Assembly: GCA_030643245.1 (NCBI GenBank)
Contig: DAOWME010000082.1
Span: forward strand, 1-11,038
Source of the DNA: Deltaproteobacteria bacterium
GTDB taxonomy: Bacteria > Desulfobacterota > UBA8473
Direction of reading: 5' to 3'
DNA: 11,038 nucleotides
Made by a program: the position numbers and the translations under genes. The notes beneath the pieces were generated by a model. It did no database searches. It was not told where the DNA came from and saw nothing but the letters and a program-made list of their open reading frames with translations. This document shows, in pieces, positions 4,597 through 11,038 of this stretch; position 1 is the stretch's first letter, and each line of letters opens with the position of its first letter.

Positions 4597-7242
4597 TCAT
4601 TCGTCGTTAGTACCCGTTGCGTCATAGGCAAAGCCAGGGTGAGTTGTGAAGGTCAACCCGCTTCCGTCATAATCAGTCACTATCTTATCGCCTTCCTTGA
4701 TGTCACCCTTTATTATCAATTTAGCGATGGGTGTCTCCACACTAGTCTGTATAACCCTTTTCAGGGGACGGGCCCCGTAACTGGGGTCATATCCTGCCCT
4801 CGCCAGGTAATCTATGGCAGCATCTTCCAACCGTAAGCCCATATTTCGCTCGGCAAGCCTCTCCTGCAGGAACCTCAACTGTATGTCCGCGATCTTCTTC
4901 AGTTGGTCTTGGGTGAGGGCATGGAACACGACTATCTCATCCACCCTGTTCAGAAACTCGGGTCTGAAATTATGTCTCAGCGCCTCCAATACGAGATCTT
5001 TCATACGTTGATAACTCTCTTCATCGGTCTCACGATAATCGAGGATATGGTGACTGCCGATGTTTGAAGTCATTATTACTATGGTATTCTTGAAATCCAC
5101 GGTCCGGCCGTGGGAATCGGTGAGCCGTCCGTCATCGAGGATCTGTAACAAGACGTTGAAGACCTCGTGATGGGCCTTCTCTATCTCATCGAAGAGAATC
5201 ACGGAATACGGCTTTCTCCTCACCGCCTCAGTTAGCTGACCCCCTTCTTCATATCCGATATATCCCGGAGGGGCGCCGATGAGACGGGCCACTGTGTGTT
5301 TTTCCATGTATTCGGACATATCGATGCGCACCATGGCCTGCTCATCGTCAAAGAGAAAATCGGCCAAAGTTCTAGCCAGTTCCGTTTTACCCACACCGGA
5401 TGGCCCCATAAAGATGAAGCTGCCCACTGGCCTTTGTGGGTCTTTCAGCCCGGAACGGGAACGGATAACTGCGTCGGCAACGGCAGTTACTGCCTCATCT
5501 TGTCCCACAACTCTTTTATGTAGATGTTCTTCCAGCCTCGTGAGTTTTTCGATCTCCCCCTCCAGGAGTCTGGTGACTGGCACACCGGTCCACCTGCTCA
5601 CTACCTCTGCTATATCATCTTCGTCCACCTCTTCCTTCAAAAGCCTCTTAACCTTAACCCCATTCTCCTGAGTTTGTTCTTCCTTGGCAGCCAGTCTATT
5701 TTCCAGTTCTATAAGTTTTCCATATTTTAACTCGGCAGCCCTGTTCAGGTCGTAGTTCCTCTCTGCCTGTTCGATTTCGACCTTTACTTTTTCGATCTCC
5801 TCCTTTAACTCTCTGACTTCTTGGATGCCTTTCTTCTCCACTTCCAACCTGGCCTTCATAGAATCAGACTCAGTCTTGAGCTCTGCCAGGTCTTTTTCCA
5901 GTTTCTCCAGCCGTTCCTTAGACGGTTTGTCTTTTTCTTTCCTCAAAGCCTCCCTTTCTATCTCCAACTGCATGATCTTTCGCATTATTTCATCGAGTTC
6001 GGAAGGCATGCTATCGATCTCAGTCCTGAGCTTGGCGCCGGCCTCATCCATAAGATCTATGGCCTTGTCGGGCAAGAATCGATCAGATATATATCTGTTG
6101 CTCAATACAGCCGCTGAAACAAGCGCAGAGTCCTTAATACGTATCCCGTGGTGAACCTCGTACCGCTCCTTCAGGCCTCTGAGAATAGATACGGTCTCTT
6201 CCACGCTGGGTTGGTCTACCATTACCGGCTGAAACCTTCTCTCCAGCGCAGCATCTTTCTCCACGTATTTCCGATATTCGTTCAAGGTCGTGGCGCCTAT
6301 GCAATGCAGTTCACCCCTTGCCAACATGGGTTTCAGTATGTTGCTTGCGTCCATGGCCCCCTCGGCAGCGCCGGCCCCCACAACCGTATGTAGCTCGTCT
6401 ATAAAGAGGATGTACCGGCCCTCTGACTCCTGAACCTCTTTCAATACCGCCTTGAGCCTCTCTTCAAACTCTCCCCTGTATTTTGCGCCAGCGACCAGGG
6501 CACCCATGTCCAAGGCGACAACCCTCTTCTCCTTCAGGCCTTCAGGGATATCACCTTTTATGATTCTCTGGGCCAACCCTTCTGATATGGCGGTCTTTCC
6601 TACACCGGGTTCTCCGATAAGAACAGGGTTGTTCTTTGTGCGTCTCGACAATACCTGGATCACCCTTCTTATCTCCTCGTCTCTCCCTATTACGGGATCA
6701 AGTTTTCCCCGCTCAGCTTCACCGGTTAGATCCCGACCGTATCTTTCCAGGGCCTGATATGTATCCTCCGGTGTCTGGGAAGTTACCCGCTGGTTCCCCC
6801 TTATCTCTATTAACGCCTTCAAAAAGGTGTCTTTTGTGATACCAAAGCCCTTCAATAGAACCGTCAGGGAGCCTTTTTCATCACTGAGTATACCAAAAAG
6901 AACGTGCTCCACACTAACATATTCATCTTTGAGCCTCTTGGCCTCTTCTTCCGCCTGGACCAGTATCCGGTTGAACCTGGCAGTAGCATAGATCTGGCCG
7001 GAGTCAGCACCGGACCCGGTGACTTTGGGGAGGTTTTCTATATGGCGGAGGACTTGTTGACGTATATCTTTGACAGGTGCTCCCATCTTCTCAAAGACCC
7101 GGGGAACCAAACCATCGGGCTGATCCAGCAAAGCAAGGAAAAGGTGTTCCGCGTCCACCTGTTGATTGTTGTGTTGTACTGCTATGCTCTGGGCATTACT
7201 TATCGCTTCTCTTGTTTTTTCCGTAAGCCTGTTAGGGTCCAT
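4597..7242 (-). CDS. clpB: ATP-dependent disaggregase ClpB
   Basis: 881 residues from ATG 7242 (MDPNRLTEKTREAI), the usual ClpB start. A GTG at 7249-7251 would add three residues but lies against the AGGAGG (7251-7256) and is not used. Order: Clp N-domain 1-145; AAA+ domain 1 with Walker A GEPGVGKT at 210-217, Walker B ILFIDELH at 288-295 and pore loop KYRG at 254-257; long coiled-coil middle domain about 402-525 that docks DnaK; AAA+ domain 2 with Walker A GPSGVGKT at 613-620, Walker B VILFDEIE at 681-688, pore loop GYIG at 660-663 and sensor-2 GARPLKR at 823-829. Hexameric cytosolic ATPase that threads proteins out of aggregates with DnaK/DnaJ. Last gene of the dnaJ-cbpM-clpB operon, 26 bases after cbpM. 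Full length and intact. Confidence 0.98.
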   Translation of the reverse strand: MDPNRLTEKTREAISNAQSIAVQHNNQQVDAEHLFLALLDQPDGLVPRVFEKMGAPVKDIRQQVLRHIENLPKVTGSGADSGQIYATARFNRILVQAEEEAKRLKDEYVSVEHVLFGILSDEKGSLTVLLKGFGITKDTFLKALIEIRGNQRVTSQTPEDTYQALERYGRDLTGEAERGKLDPVIGRDEEIRRVIQVLSRRTKNNPVLIGEPGVGKTAISEGLAQRIIKGDIPEGLKEKRVVALDMGALVAGAKYRGEFEERLKAVLKEVQESEGRYILFIDELHTVVGAGAAEGAMDASNILKPMLARGELHCIGATTLNEYRKYVEKDAALERRFQPVMVDQPSVEETVSILRGLKERYEVHHGIRIKDSALVSAAVLSNRYISDRFLPDKAIDLMDEAGAKLRTEIDSMPSELDEIMRKIMQLEIEREALRKEKDKPSKERLEKLEKDLAELKTESDSMKARLEVEKKGIQEVRELKEEIEKVKVEIEQAERNYDLNRAAELKYGKLIELENRLAAKEEQTQENGVKVKRLLKEEVDEDDIAEVVSRWTGVPVTRLLEGEIEKLTRLEEHLHKRVVGQDEAVTAVADAVIRSRSGLKDPQRPVGSFIFMGPSGVGKTELARTLADFLFDDEQAMVRIDMSEYMEKHTVARLIGAPPGYIGYEEGGQLTEAVRRKPYSVILFDEIEKAHHEVFNVLLQILDDGRLTDSHGRTVDFKNTIVIMTSNIGSHHILDYRETDEESYQRMKDLVLEALRHNFRPEFLNRVDEIVVFHALTQDQLKKIADIQLRFLQERLAERNMGLRLEDAAIDYLARAGYDPSYGARPLKRVIQTSVETPIAKLIIKGDIKEGDKIVTDYDGSGLTFTTHPGFAYDATGTNDE

Positions 7243-7250
7243 TAAAAACA

Positions 7251-7256
7251 CCTCCT
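7251..7256 (-). promoter_or_regulatory. clpB ribosome binding site (decides start)
   Basis: AGGAGG on the minus strand, 8 bases from ATG 7242. It overlaps the alternative GTG at 7251, so it fixes the ATG as the start. Confidence 0.85.
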
Positions 7257-7268
7257 AATAGAAAAAAA

Positions 7269-7592
7269 CTATAGCCTGAATTTCAACTCTGACAACTGCC
7301 TGTCAAGATCTTCTATACGATCCAAGAGATCAAGAATAACACCTATACCAGTAAGATTAATGCCGAGGTCGTTTCTTAACCTCTGGATCCTTGCTATCCG
7401 GAAAAGGCTTGTCTCTCTCAACAGATAGCAACCCTTCTCTCTCTTGTCAGGGGTGATTAGGCCCAATCTCAGATATCGTCGAACGCATGATTCCGACACG
7501 CAGGCCCTTTGGGCTATCTCTTCCACCCTAAAGAGTTTTTCTCCGACGATTTCTACTTGTACAGGTTCATCATTCTTATGTTTAATGTCCAT
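7269..7592 (-). CDS. cbpM: MerR-like chaperone modulator CbpM
   Basis: 107 residues. Residues 19-62 form a MerR-type helix-turn-helix (LFRVEEIAQRACVSESCVRR YLRLGLI, then the wing residues KGCYLLRE). A helical region with the DLGINLTGIGVILDLLDRIE segment and a short C-terminal coiled coil follows. CbpM proteins bind the J-domain of their partner DnaJ/CbpA and inhibit it. The related HspR acts as a heat-shock repressor and has the same fold, so a repressor role is the main alternative. Placement fits CbpM: it starts 3 bases after the dnaJ stop (7596), its ribosome site AGGAG lies inside the dnaJ 3' end, and clpB follows 26 bases later. No HspR-type HAIR inverted repeat is seen before dnaJ, which favours CbpM over HspR. 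Confidence 0.82.
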   Translation of the reverse strand: MDIKHKNDEPVQVEIVGEKLFRVEEIAQRACVSESCVRRYLRLGLITPDKREKGCYLLRETSLFRIARIQRLRNDLGINLTGIGVILDLLDRIEDLDRQLSELKFRL

Positions 7593-7595
7593 CCC

Positions 7596-8630
7596 TTATC
7601 TCCTGATGCGTCCAAAGGCTTCATGGTTTGCCTTTTCTCCATAAAACTTAGCCAGTTCCTCATAGATATGCGTTTCCTTTTCACTTATTTCCTTTGGCAC
7701 CAGTATCTTTATCTTAACAAATTGGTCGCCTCTCTTCCCGCCCTTTCCAGACAACCCCTGACCTCTCAGCCTGAGACGCTGACCCGATTGTGTGCCCGGA
7801 GTGATCTTCATCTTGGCATACCCTTTCAAAGTCAATACCTCTACCTCGGCGCCGAGAACAGCTTCCCAGGGCATTAAGGGAAGCTCAATCTGGACGTCAT
7901 AGCCAAGAACAGTGAAATGGGGATGGGGCTCCAGCTTGATATGGAGATAAAGGTCTCCACTCGGGCCGCCACCGATTCCCTCTTCGCCTTGTCCGGCCAA
8001 CCTCATCTTGGTACCGTCCTTGATGCCCGCAGGTATTTTTATATCGAGTCGCCTCGGTTTGACTTTTACTCCCATGCCATTGCAAGCAGCGCAAATCTTC
8101 TTGCCAACTACACCTTTCCCTCCGCAGCTTGGGCAAGTCTCTTTCTTCTGGAGGGTGACACTACGTGCGCCTCCGTTAAATGCCTCTTCCAATGTGATCT
8201 TCAACTCTGCATCGATGTCGTTTCCCCTGGCCTTCCATCCTCTACCGGCTGTCCTTTGTGAAAAACCGCCTCCCTGCCCGAAAAGGGAAGAGAAAAAATC
8301 GCTGAAGTCCCCGAGTCCGCCCGAACCGCCAAAGCCTCCAAAATCACCCATTTTTACGCGAACGCCTTCCCATCCCGGGGGCGGTCTGAAATCGGCCCCA
8401 GCCTGCCAGTTTGCACCTAACTGGTCATATTTTGTCTTCTTTTCAGAATCTCCCAGAACTTCGTAGGCCTCGTTTATCTCTTTGAATTTCTCTTCAGACT
8501 TCTTGTCCCCTGGGTTCACATCAGGATGGTATTTACGGGCCAGTTTCCTGTATGTATCCTTTATCTCTTTCTCTGAGGCTTCTCTATTAACACCCAGGGT
8601 TTCATAATAATCTTTATACTGTACTCCCAT
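7596..8630 (-). CDS. dnaJ: J-domain co-chaperone (DnaJ/CbpA type) with a half-size zinc-binding region
   Basis: 344 residues. J-domain 6-71 (KDYYETLGV ... YRKLARKYHPDVN) with HPD at 35-37, which stimulates the DnaK ATPase. Gly/Phe-rich linker about 94-124. Then C-terminal substrate domain I (from about 135) and domain II (about 240-315, with LPLMPWEAVLGAEVEV and GTQSGQRLRLRGQG). Domain I carries only two CxxCxGxG-type motifs, C166-PSC-GGKG and C180-AAC-NGMG, instead of the four of classical DnaJ. It should therefore hold one zinc and sits between type I DnaJ and zinc-free CbpA. Cytosolic. Start ATG 8630 has AAGGA at 9 bases and lies in a foldable leader. First gene of the operon with cbpM and clpB. 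No dnaK or grpE is in the window. Confidence 0.93.
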   Translation of the reverse strand: MGVQYKDYYETLGVNREASEKEIKDTYRKLARKYHPDVNPGDKKSEEKFKEINEAYEVLGDSEKKTKYDQLGANWQAGADFRPPPGWEGVRVKMGDFGGFGGSGGLGDFSDFFSSLFGQGGGFSQRTAGRGWKARGNDIDAELKITLEEAFNGGARSVTLQKKETCPSCGGKGVVGKKICAACNGMGVKVKPRRLDIKIPAGIKDGTKMRLAGQGEEGIGGGPSGDLYLHIKLEPHPHFTVLGYDVQIELPLMPWEAVLGAEVEVLTLKGYAKMKITPGTQSGQRLRLRGQGLSGKGGKRGDQFVKIKILVPKEISEKETHIYEELAKFYGEKANHEAFGRIRR

Positions 8631-8633
8631 ATT

Positions 8634-8682
8634 CCTTCATCCTTTGATCGGCGTCCATGGACAGATGGGCTTTCGATGAAGG
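8634..8682 (-). promoter_or_regulatory. Candidate RNA thermometer hairpin over the dnaJ ribosome binding site
   Basis: In the dnaJ leader, CCTTCATC (8682-8675, minus strand) is the perfect complement of GATGAAGG (8641-8634). The latter overlaps the end of the AAGGA Shine-Dalgarno (8644-8640) and fills the spacer up to three bases before the ATG. The loop is 33 bases and contains the palindrome GTCCATGGAC (8653-8662). An 8-base helix of mixed GC/AU content shielding a heat-shock gene's start is what a temperature- or ligand-opened switch would look like. Not matched to a named family. Confidence 0.4.
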
Positions 8683-8728
8683 CGTCGATCGGTTTTTAAT
8701 TTATAAATAAATACTTTTCCCTAGTTTA

Positions 8729-8756
8729 AATATAATCACGAAGTCTAAGTAATCAA
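8729..8756 (-). promoter_or_regulatory. Sigma-70-type promoter of dnaJ-cbpM-clpB
   Basis: On the minus strand TTGATT (8756-8751), a 16-base spacer and TATATT (8734-8729) give a good vegetative promoter. It predicts a start near 8722 and a leader of about 92 bases. No CIRCE or HAIR repeat is visible in 8631-8773. Confidence 0.5.
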
Positions 8757-8773
8757 TATGGAGAGATAAAATT

Positions 8774-10690
8774 CTAATTACCGCTTTCTCTCAAGATCCT
8801 TTTGTCTCCCACCCTGATGGTAACCCTTATCTTATCAAAGTATTCTATCAGGGGTGTGGAGTATTTACGCGAGGCCTTTGTGATATCTTTGAATTGAGAT
8901 ATTGTTATCTCTTTGTTCTCCCTGAGGAATGCCACGAGGTCGACTCTCAGATTGTCGATAGCGTCGCTGTGAAAGAAAAATTCCTCCTTTATCTTAACCA
9001 GTATGCCTTTTTCAACCAGCATGTCCAGTACGCTCCTCACCTCCGATACACCGGATGATAGCCGGTCTACAAGTTCTTTGAATACGGGAGGTGAAAGGCC
9101 TTCCCTGGAATATATCTCTATAATACTTCTTTGAATTTCTTCTTGGGATTCGCTCAATGCCGTTGCATAGTCGGAGAGCCGAAGTTTATTCCTCTCTCCC
9201 GTAATCTTACCAAATTTGGTCAGACTGGTTAAGGCCTGATTGAATAATTTTACCTCTAATTCTTCAGGGAGCTTGGTCTTCAGTTCCTCTTTTGATATAC
9301 CCTCCTTCATGGGGTTGGTCTCATGGTATTTCTCTATCTTATCCAAGATGGTTTGCGCCAGGTCTTCATAGATCTTCGGATGGATCACCTTGAGATTGTC
9401 CTTGTCGAACCTCACCAGTTCTCTCCTGGACATCAACCCTTGAAGCAGGGTAGACAGTCTGGAGGGGCTTATATTAATCCTCATCTGTAACTCTCGTGAA
9501 TTCAATCCCCTGAACCCGGAATTGAGAACATGGACTCTTATGATCTCCTCATCCTTGCCCTTCTGAAAAATGTCCAGGTCAGTAAGTATCTCTTTGAAGA
9601 ATTTTTTTCGTTTTGTAGGATAAGAGTCAAGAACCTCCCCGCCCCCTATGGTATAAACCGGGGAGTAACTCCTGACAATGAACTTGTCCCTGTGCATGGC
9701 CACCGCCGGGGCCTCCATCTTTAAACGGGCGAATGCCGCCTCTCCGGGGGGAAGGTTTTCCCTGTCAAAGAATAAGATGCTTGCAAGTATCTCGCTTGTA
9801 CCCGTGTGAAACCGCACCCTTGTTCTATTCTTAATGGGTTTGGGAGAACTGGGAAGGTGTTCGAAGTAGACGTCCACCAAGGCGGTCGGGGCTATTGTTC
9901 CCGGGGAAATGAGGACCTCTCCTCTCTTAACGGAGAACTTATCGATCCCTTGCAGATTGAGCGCTGTCCTCAGCCCGGCAGTAGCAGTTTCCGCAGGCTC
10001 ATTATGGACCTGCATACCCCTTACCTTTGTCTCTATCCGAGAAGGAACAATCTCCACTGCCTGCCCCAAGGAGAGGCTTCCGGAAGATAAGGTGCCGGTG
10101 ACCACCGTGCCAAATCCCTTCATGGTGAAGACCCGATCCACAGGCAGTCTCAACAAACCTGTGGATGATCTTTCTTCCACCTTATGGCACAGATTCTCCA
10201 AGGCGACCAATAGTGAGGGAATCCCCTCACCGGTAACGGACGAGATGGGTATAATGGGGGAACCTTCAAGGAAGGTGCCCTTTACATATTCTTCGACATC
10301 TTCCTCAACCAGATCCAACCATTCTTTGTCCACCATGTCGACCTTAGTGAGGGCGATCAGTCCGTTTTTTATCTTCAGAAGGCTACAGATTTCTACATGT
10401 TCCCTCGTTTGAGGCATAACCCCTTCGTCAGCAGCGATAGTCAAGAGAACCAAATCGATCCCGCCGACACCCGCCACCATGTTCTTAACGAACTTCTCAT
10501 GACCCGGAACATCCACTATTCCGACCCTTTGCCCACTGGGCAGCGTGAGAGGGGCAAATCCCAGCTCAATGGTTATCCCTCTGAGCTTCTCTTCTTTAAG
10601 CCGATCCGTATTGACCCCTGTGAGATATTTTATTAGAGATGTCTTGCCGTGGTCTATGTGACCGGCAGTACCAAGCACAATATGTTTCAT
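8774..10690 (-). CDS. selB: Selenocysteine-specific translation elongation factor SelB
   Basis: 638 residues, typical for SelB. GTPase motifs: G1 GHIDHGKT at 10-17, switch region LRGITIELGF at 36-45, G3 DVPGHE at 60-65 and G4 TKVD at 115-118. Two EF-Tu-like beta-barrel domains span about 175-350, including DRVFTMKGFGTVVTGTL. From about 375 onward comes a run of winged helices that bind the SECIS hairpin of selenoprotein mRNAs. SelB carries Sec-tRNA(Sec) to in-frame UGA codons. ATG 10690 is preceded by AGGA at 7 bases. Separated from dnaJ by 143 bases that hold the dnaJ promoter, so it is probably a separate transcript. No selA, selD or selC is in the window. Its presence means this genome makes selenoproteins, commonly formate dehydrogenase or hydrogenase in such anaerobes. 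Intact. Confidence 0.97.
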   Translation of the reverse strand: MKHIVLGTAGHIDHGKTSLIKYLTGVNTDRLKEEKLRGITIELGFAPLTLPSGQRVGIVDVPGHEKFVKNMVAGVGGIDLVLLTIAADEGVMPQTREHVEICSLLKIKNGLIALTKVDMVDKEWLDLVEEDVEEYVKGTFLEGSPIIPISSVTGEGIPSLLVALENLCHKVEERSSTGLLRLPVDRVFTMKGFGTVVTGTLSSGSLSLGQAVEIVPSRIETKVRGMQVHNEPAETATAGLRTALNLQGIDKFSVKRGEVLISPGTIAPTALVDVYFEHLPSSPKPIKNRTRVRFHTGTSEILASILFFDRENLPPGEAAFARLKMEAPAVAMHRDKFIVRSYSPVYTIGGGEVLDSYPTKRKKFFKEILTDLDIFQKGKDEEIIRVHVLNSGFRGLNSRELQMRINISPSRLSTLLQGLMSRRELVRFDKDNLKVIHPKIYEDLAQTILDKIEKYHETNPMKEGISKEELKTKLPEELEVKLFNQALTSLTKFGKITGERNKLRLSDYATALSESQEEIQRSIIEIYSREGLSPPVFKELVDRLSSGVSEVRSVLDMLVEKGILVKIKEEFFFHSDAIDNLRVDLVAFLRENKEITISQFKDITKASRKYSTPLIEYFDKIRVTIRVGDKRILRESGN

Positions 10691-10865
10691 TTGTTTTCCT
10701 ATGGCGCGGGTTGTCGACCCTGAGAACGTGTTTGAAAAATCAAAAAAAGTCTATGCGCAAATGGTCATCTTTCATTTGCCACTTTACACTTTTATTACCT
10801 TTAAAACTTACCATTCGCTAGTTTTGTGAACGGTTTTATTAATTACTACATTGTAAAAAAATCAA
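10691..10865. other. selB upstream region, no gene
   Basis: AT-rich upstream of selB. No coding frame and no tRNA are recognised. A short inverted repeat CAAATG/CATTTG lies at 10758-10763 and 10773-10778. No promoter stands out clearly enough to call. Confidence 0.4.
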
Positions 10866-11038
10866 GGCTCTATATGGATTCCAGGTTGGTATACCAATAT
10901 CTTCATATAACCTTTGCAATCAGTTGAAATGCCTATATGTAACCTATTGGATTAATTATACTTTGTGCCATCTTCCTCTTGTGGAAAACCCTCAGAATAA
11001 GTTAAAAACAGTCACCAACCTGGAATCCATATAGAGCC
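10866..11038. mobile_element. Miniature inverted-repeat element (MITE-like), about 173 bases
   Basis: GGCTCTATATGGATTCCAGG and the next five bases (10866-10890) recur as an exact reverse complement at 11014-11038, giving perfect 25-base terminal inverted repeats around an AT-rich 123-base core with no open frame of note. The inner end of the left arm also joins a 12-base palindrome TTGGTATACCAA (10886-10897). This is the structure of a non-autonomous DNA transposon or an internally deleted insertion sequence. The right outer flank lies beyond the window, so a target-site duplication cannot be checked. The family is not recognised. Confidence 0.75.

Noticed and set aside
4576..4602. CTTGAGT ... 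ACTCATT resembling an HspR HAIR operator near clpB
   Set aside because: Spacing is 13 rather than 7 bases, the second half has mismatches, and it lies at the 3' end of clpB, not at a promoter.
8664..8700. CCCATCT in the dnaJ leader as a sigma-32 -10 element
   Set aside because: No CTTGAA-like -35 at 13-15 bases upstream; the TTGATT/TATATT pair further up is better.
10691..10865. tRNA-Sec (selC) next to selB
   Set aside because: No cloverleaf or TTC-loop consensus found on either strand.
1..11038. CRISPR array, phage or toxin-antitoxin genes
   Set aside because: No regularly spaced repeats with spacers and no recognisable phage or toxin proteins.

Overview
The window looks like a chromosomal segment of a strictly anaerobic, mesophilic bacterium, most likely a sulfate-reducing or syntrophic member of the Desulfobacterota (former Deltaproteobacteria). 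This is inferred from the gene content: a SelB selenocysteine elongation factor, remains of a molybdopterin oxidoreductase and of a hybrid cluster protein (Hcp), a ferredoxin of the kind linked to Hcp, and a TTGAC-N4-GTCAA operator typical of HcpR/FNR-type regulators of delta-proteobacterial anaerobes. No 16S or other lineage marker is present.

Left part (1-1914, all minus strand): a nitrosative-stress-type operon read from a promoter at about 1866-1914. Gene order is hcp (now a broken remnant, 1563-1788), an HD-domain protein with an N-terminal zinc ribbon (716-1444), and a two-cluster ferredoxin-like protein that runs off the left edge (1-609). The promoter carries a perfect HcpR-like palindrome at the class II activation distance, although the first gene has lost nearly all of its coding sequence.

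Middle (1915-4596): a decayed molybdopterin oxidoreductase (2134-3142, minus; N-terminus missing, one frameshift, C-terminus cut). A 405-base gene-free stretch full of short repeats follows. Next comes an intact plus-strand regulator (3548-4504) that joins an excisionase/MerR-like helix-turn-helix to a periplasmic-binding-protein-like domain of the COG1910 type. It probably once controlled molybdate/tungstate or molybdoenzyme genes such as its broken neighbour.

Right part (4597-10690, all minus): a heat-shock operon dnaJ - cbpM - clpB (8630 to 4597, tightly packed) behind its own promoter and a leader that can fold over the dnaJ ribosome binding site. Upstream of it lies selB (8774-10690). 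The window closes with a 173-base miniature element bounded by perfect 25-base inverted repeats (10866-11038).

Overall, the housekeeping proteostasis and selenoprotein genes are intact. The flanking redox-metabolism genes (hcp, molybdoenzyme) are degrading, while their regulators and promoter remain. The repeats lie in the gene-poor part of the window.
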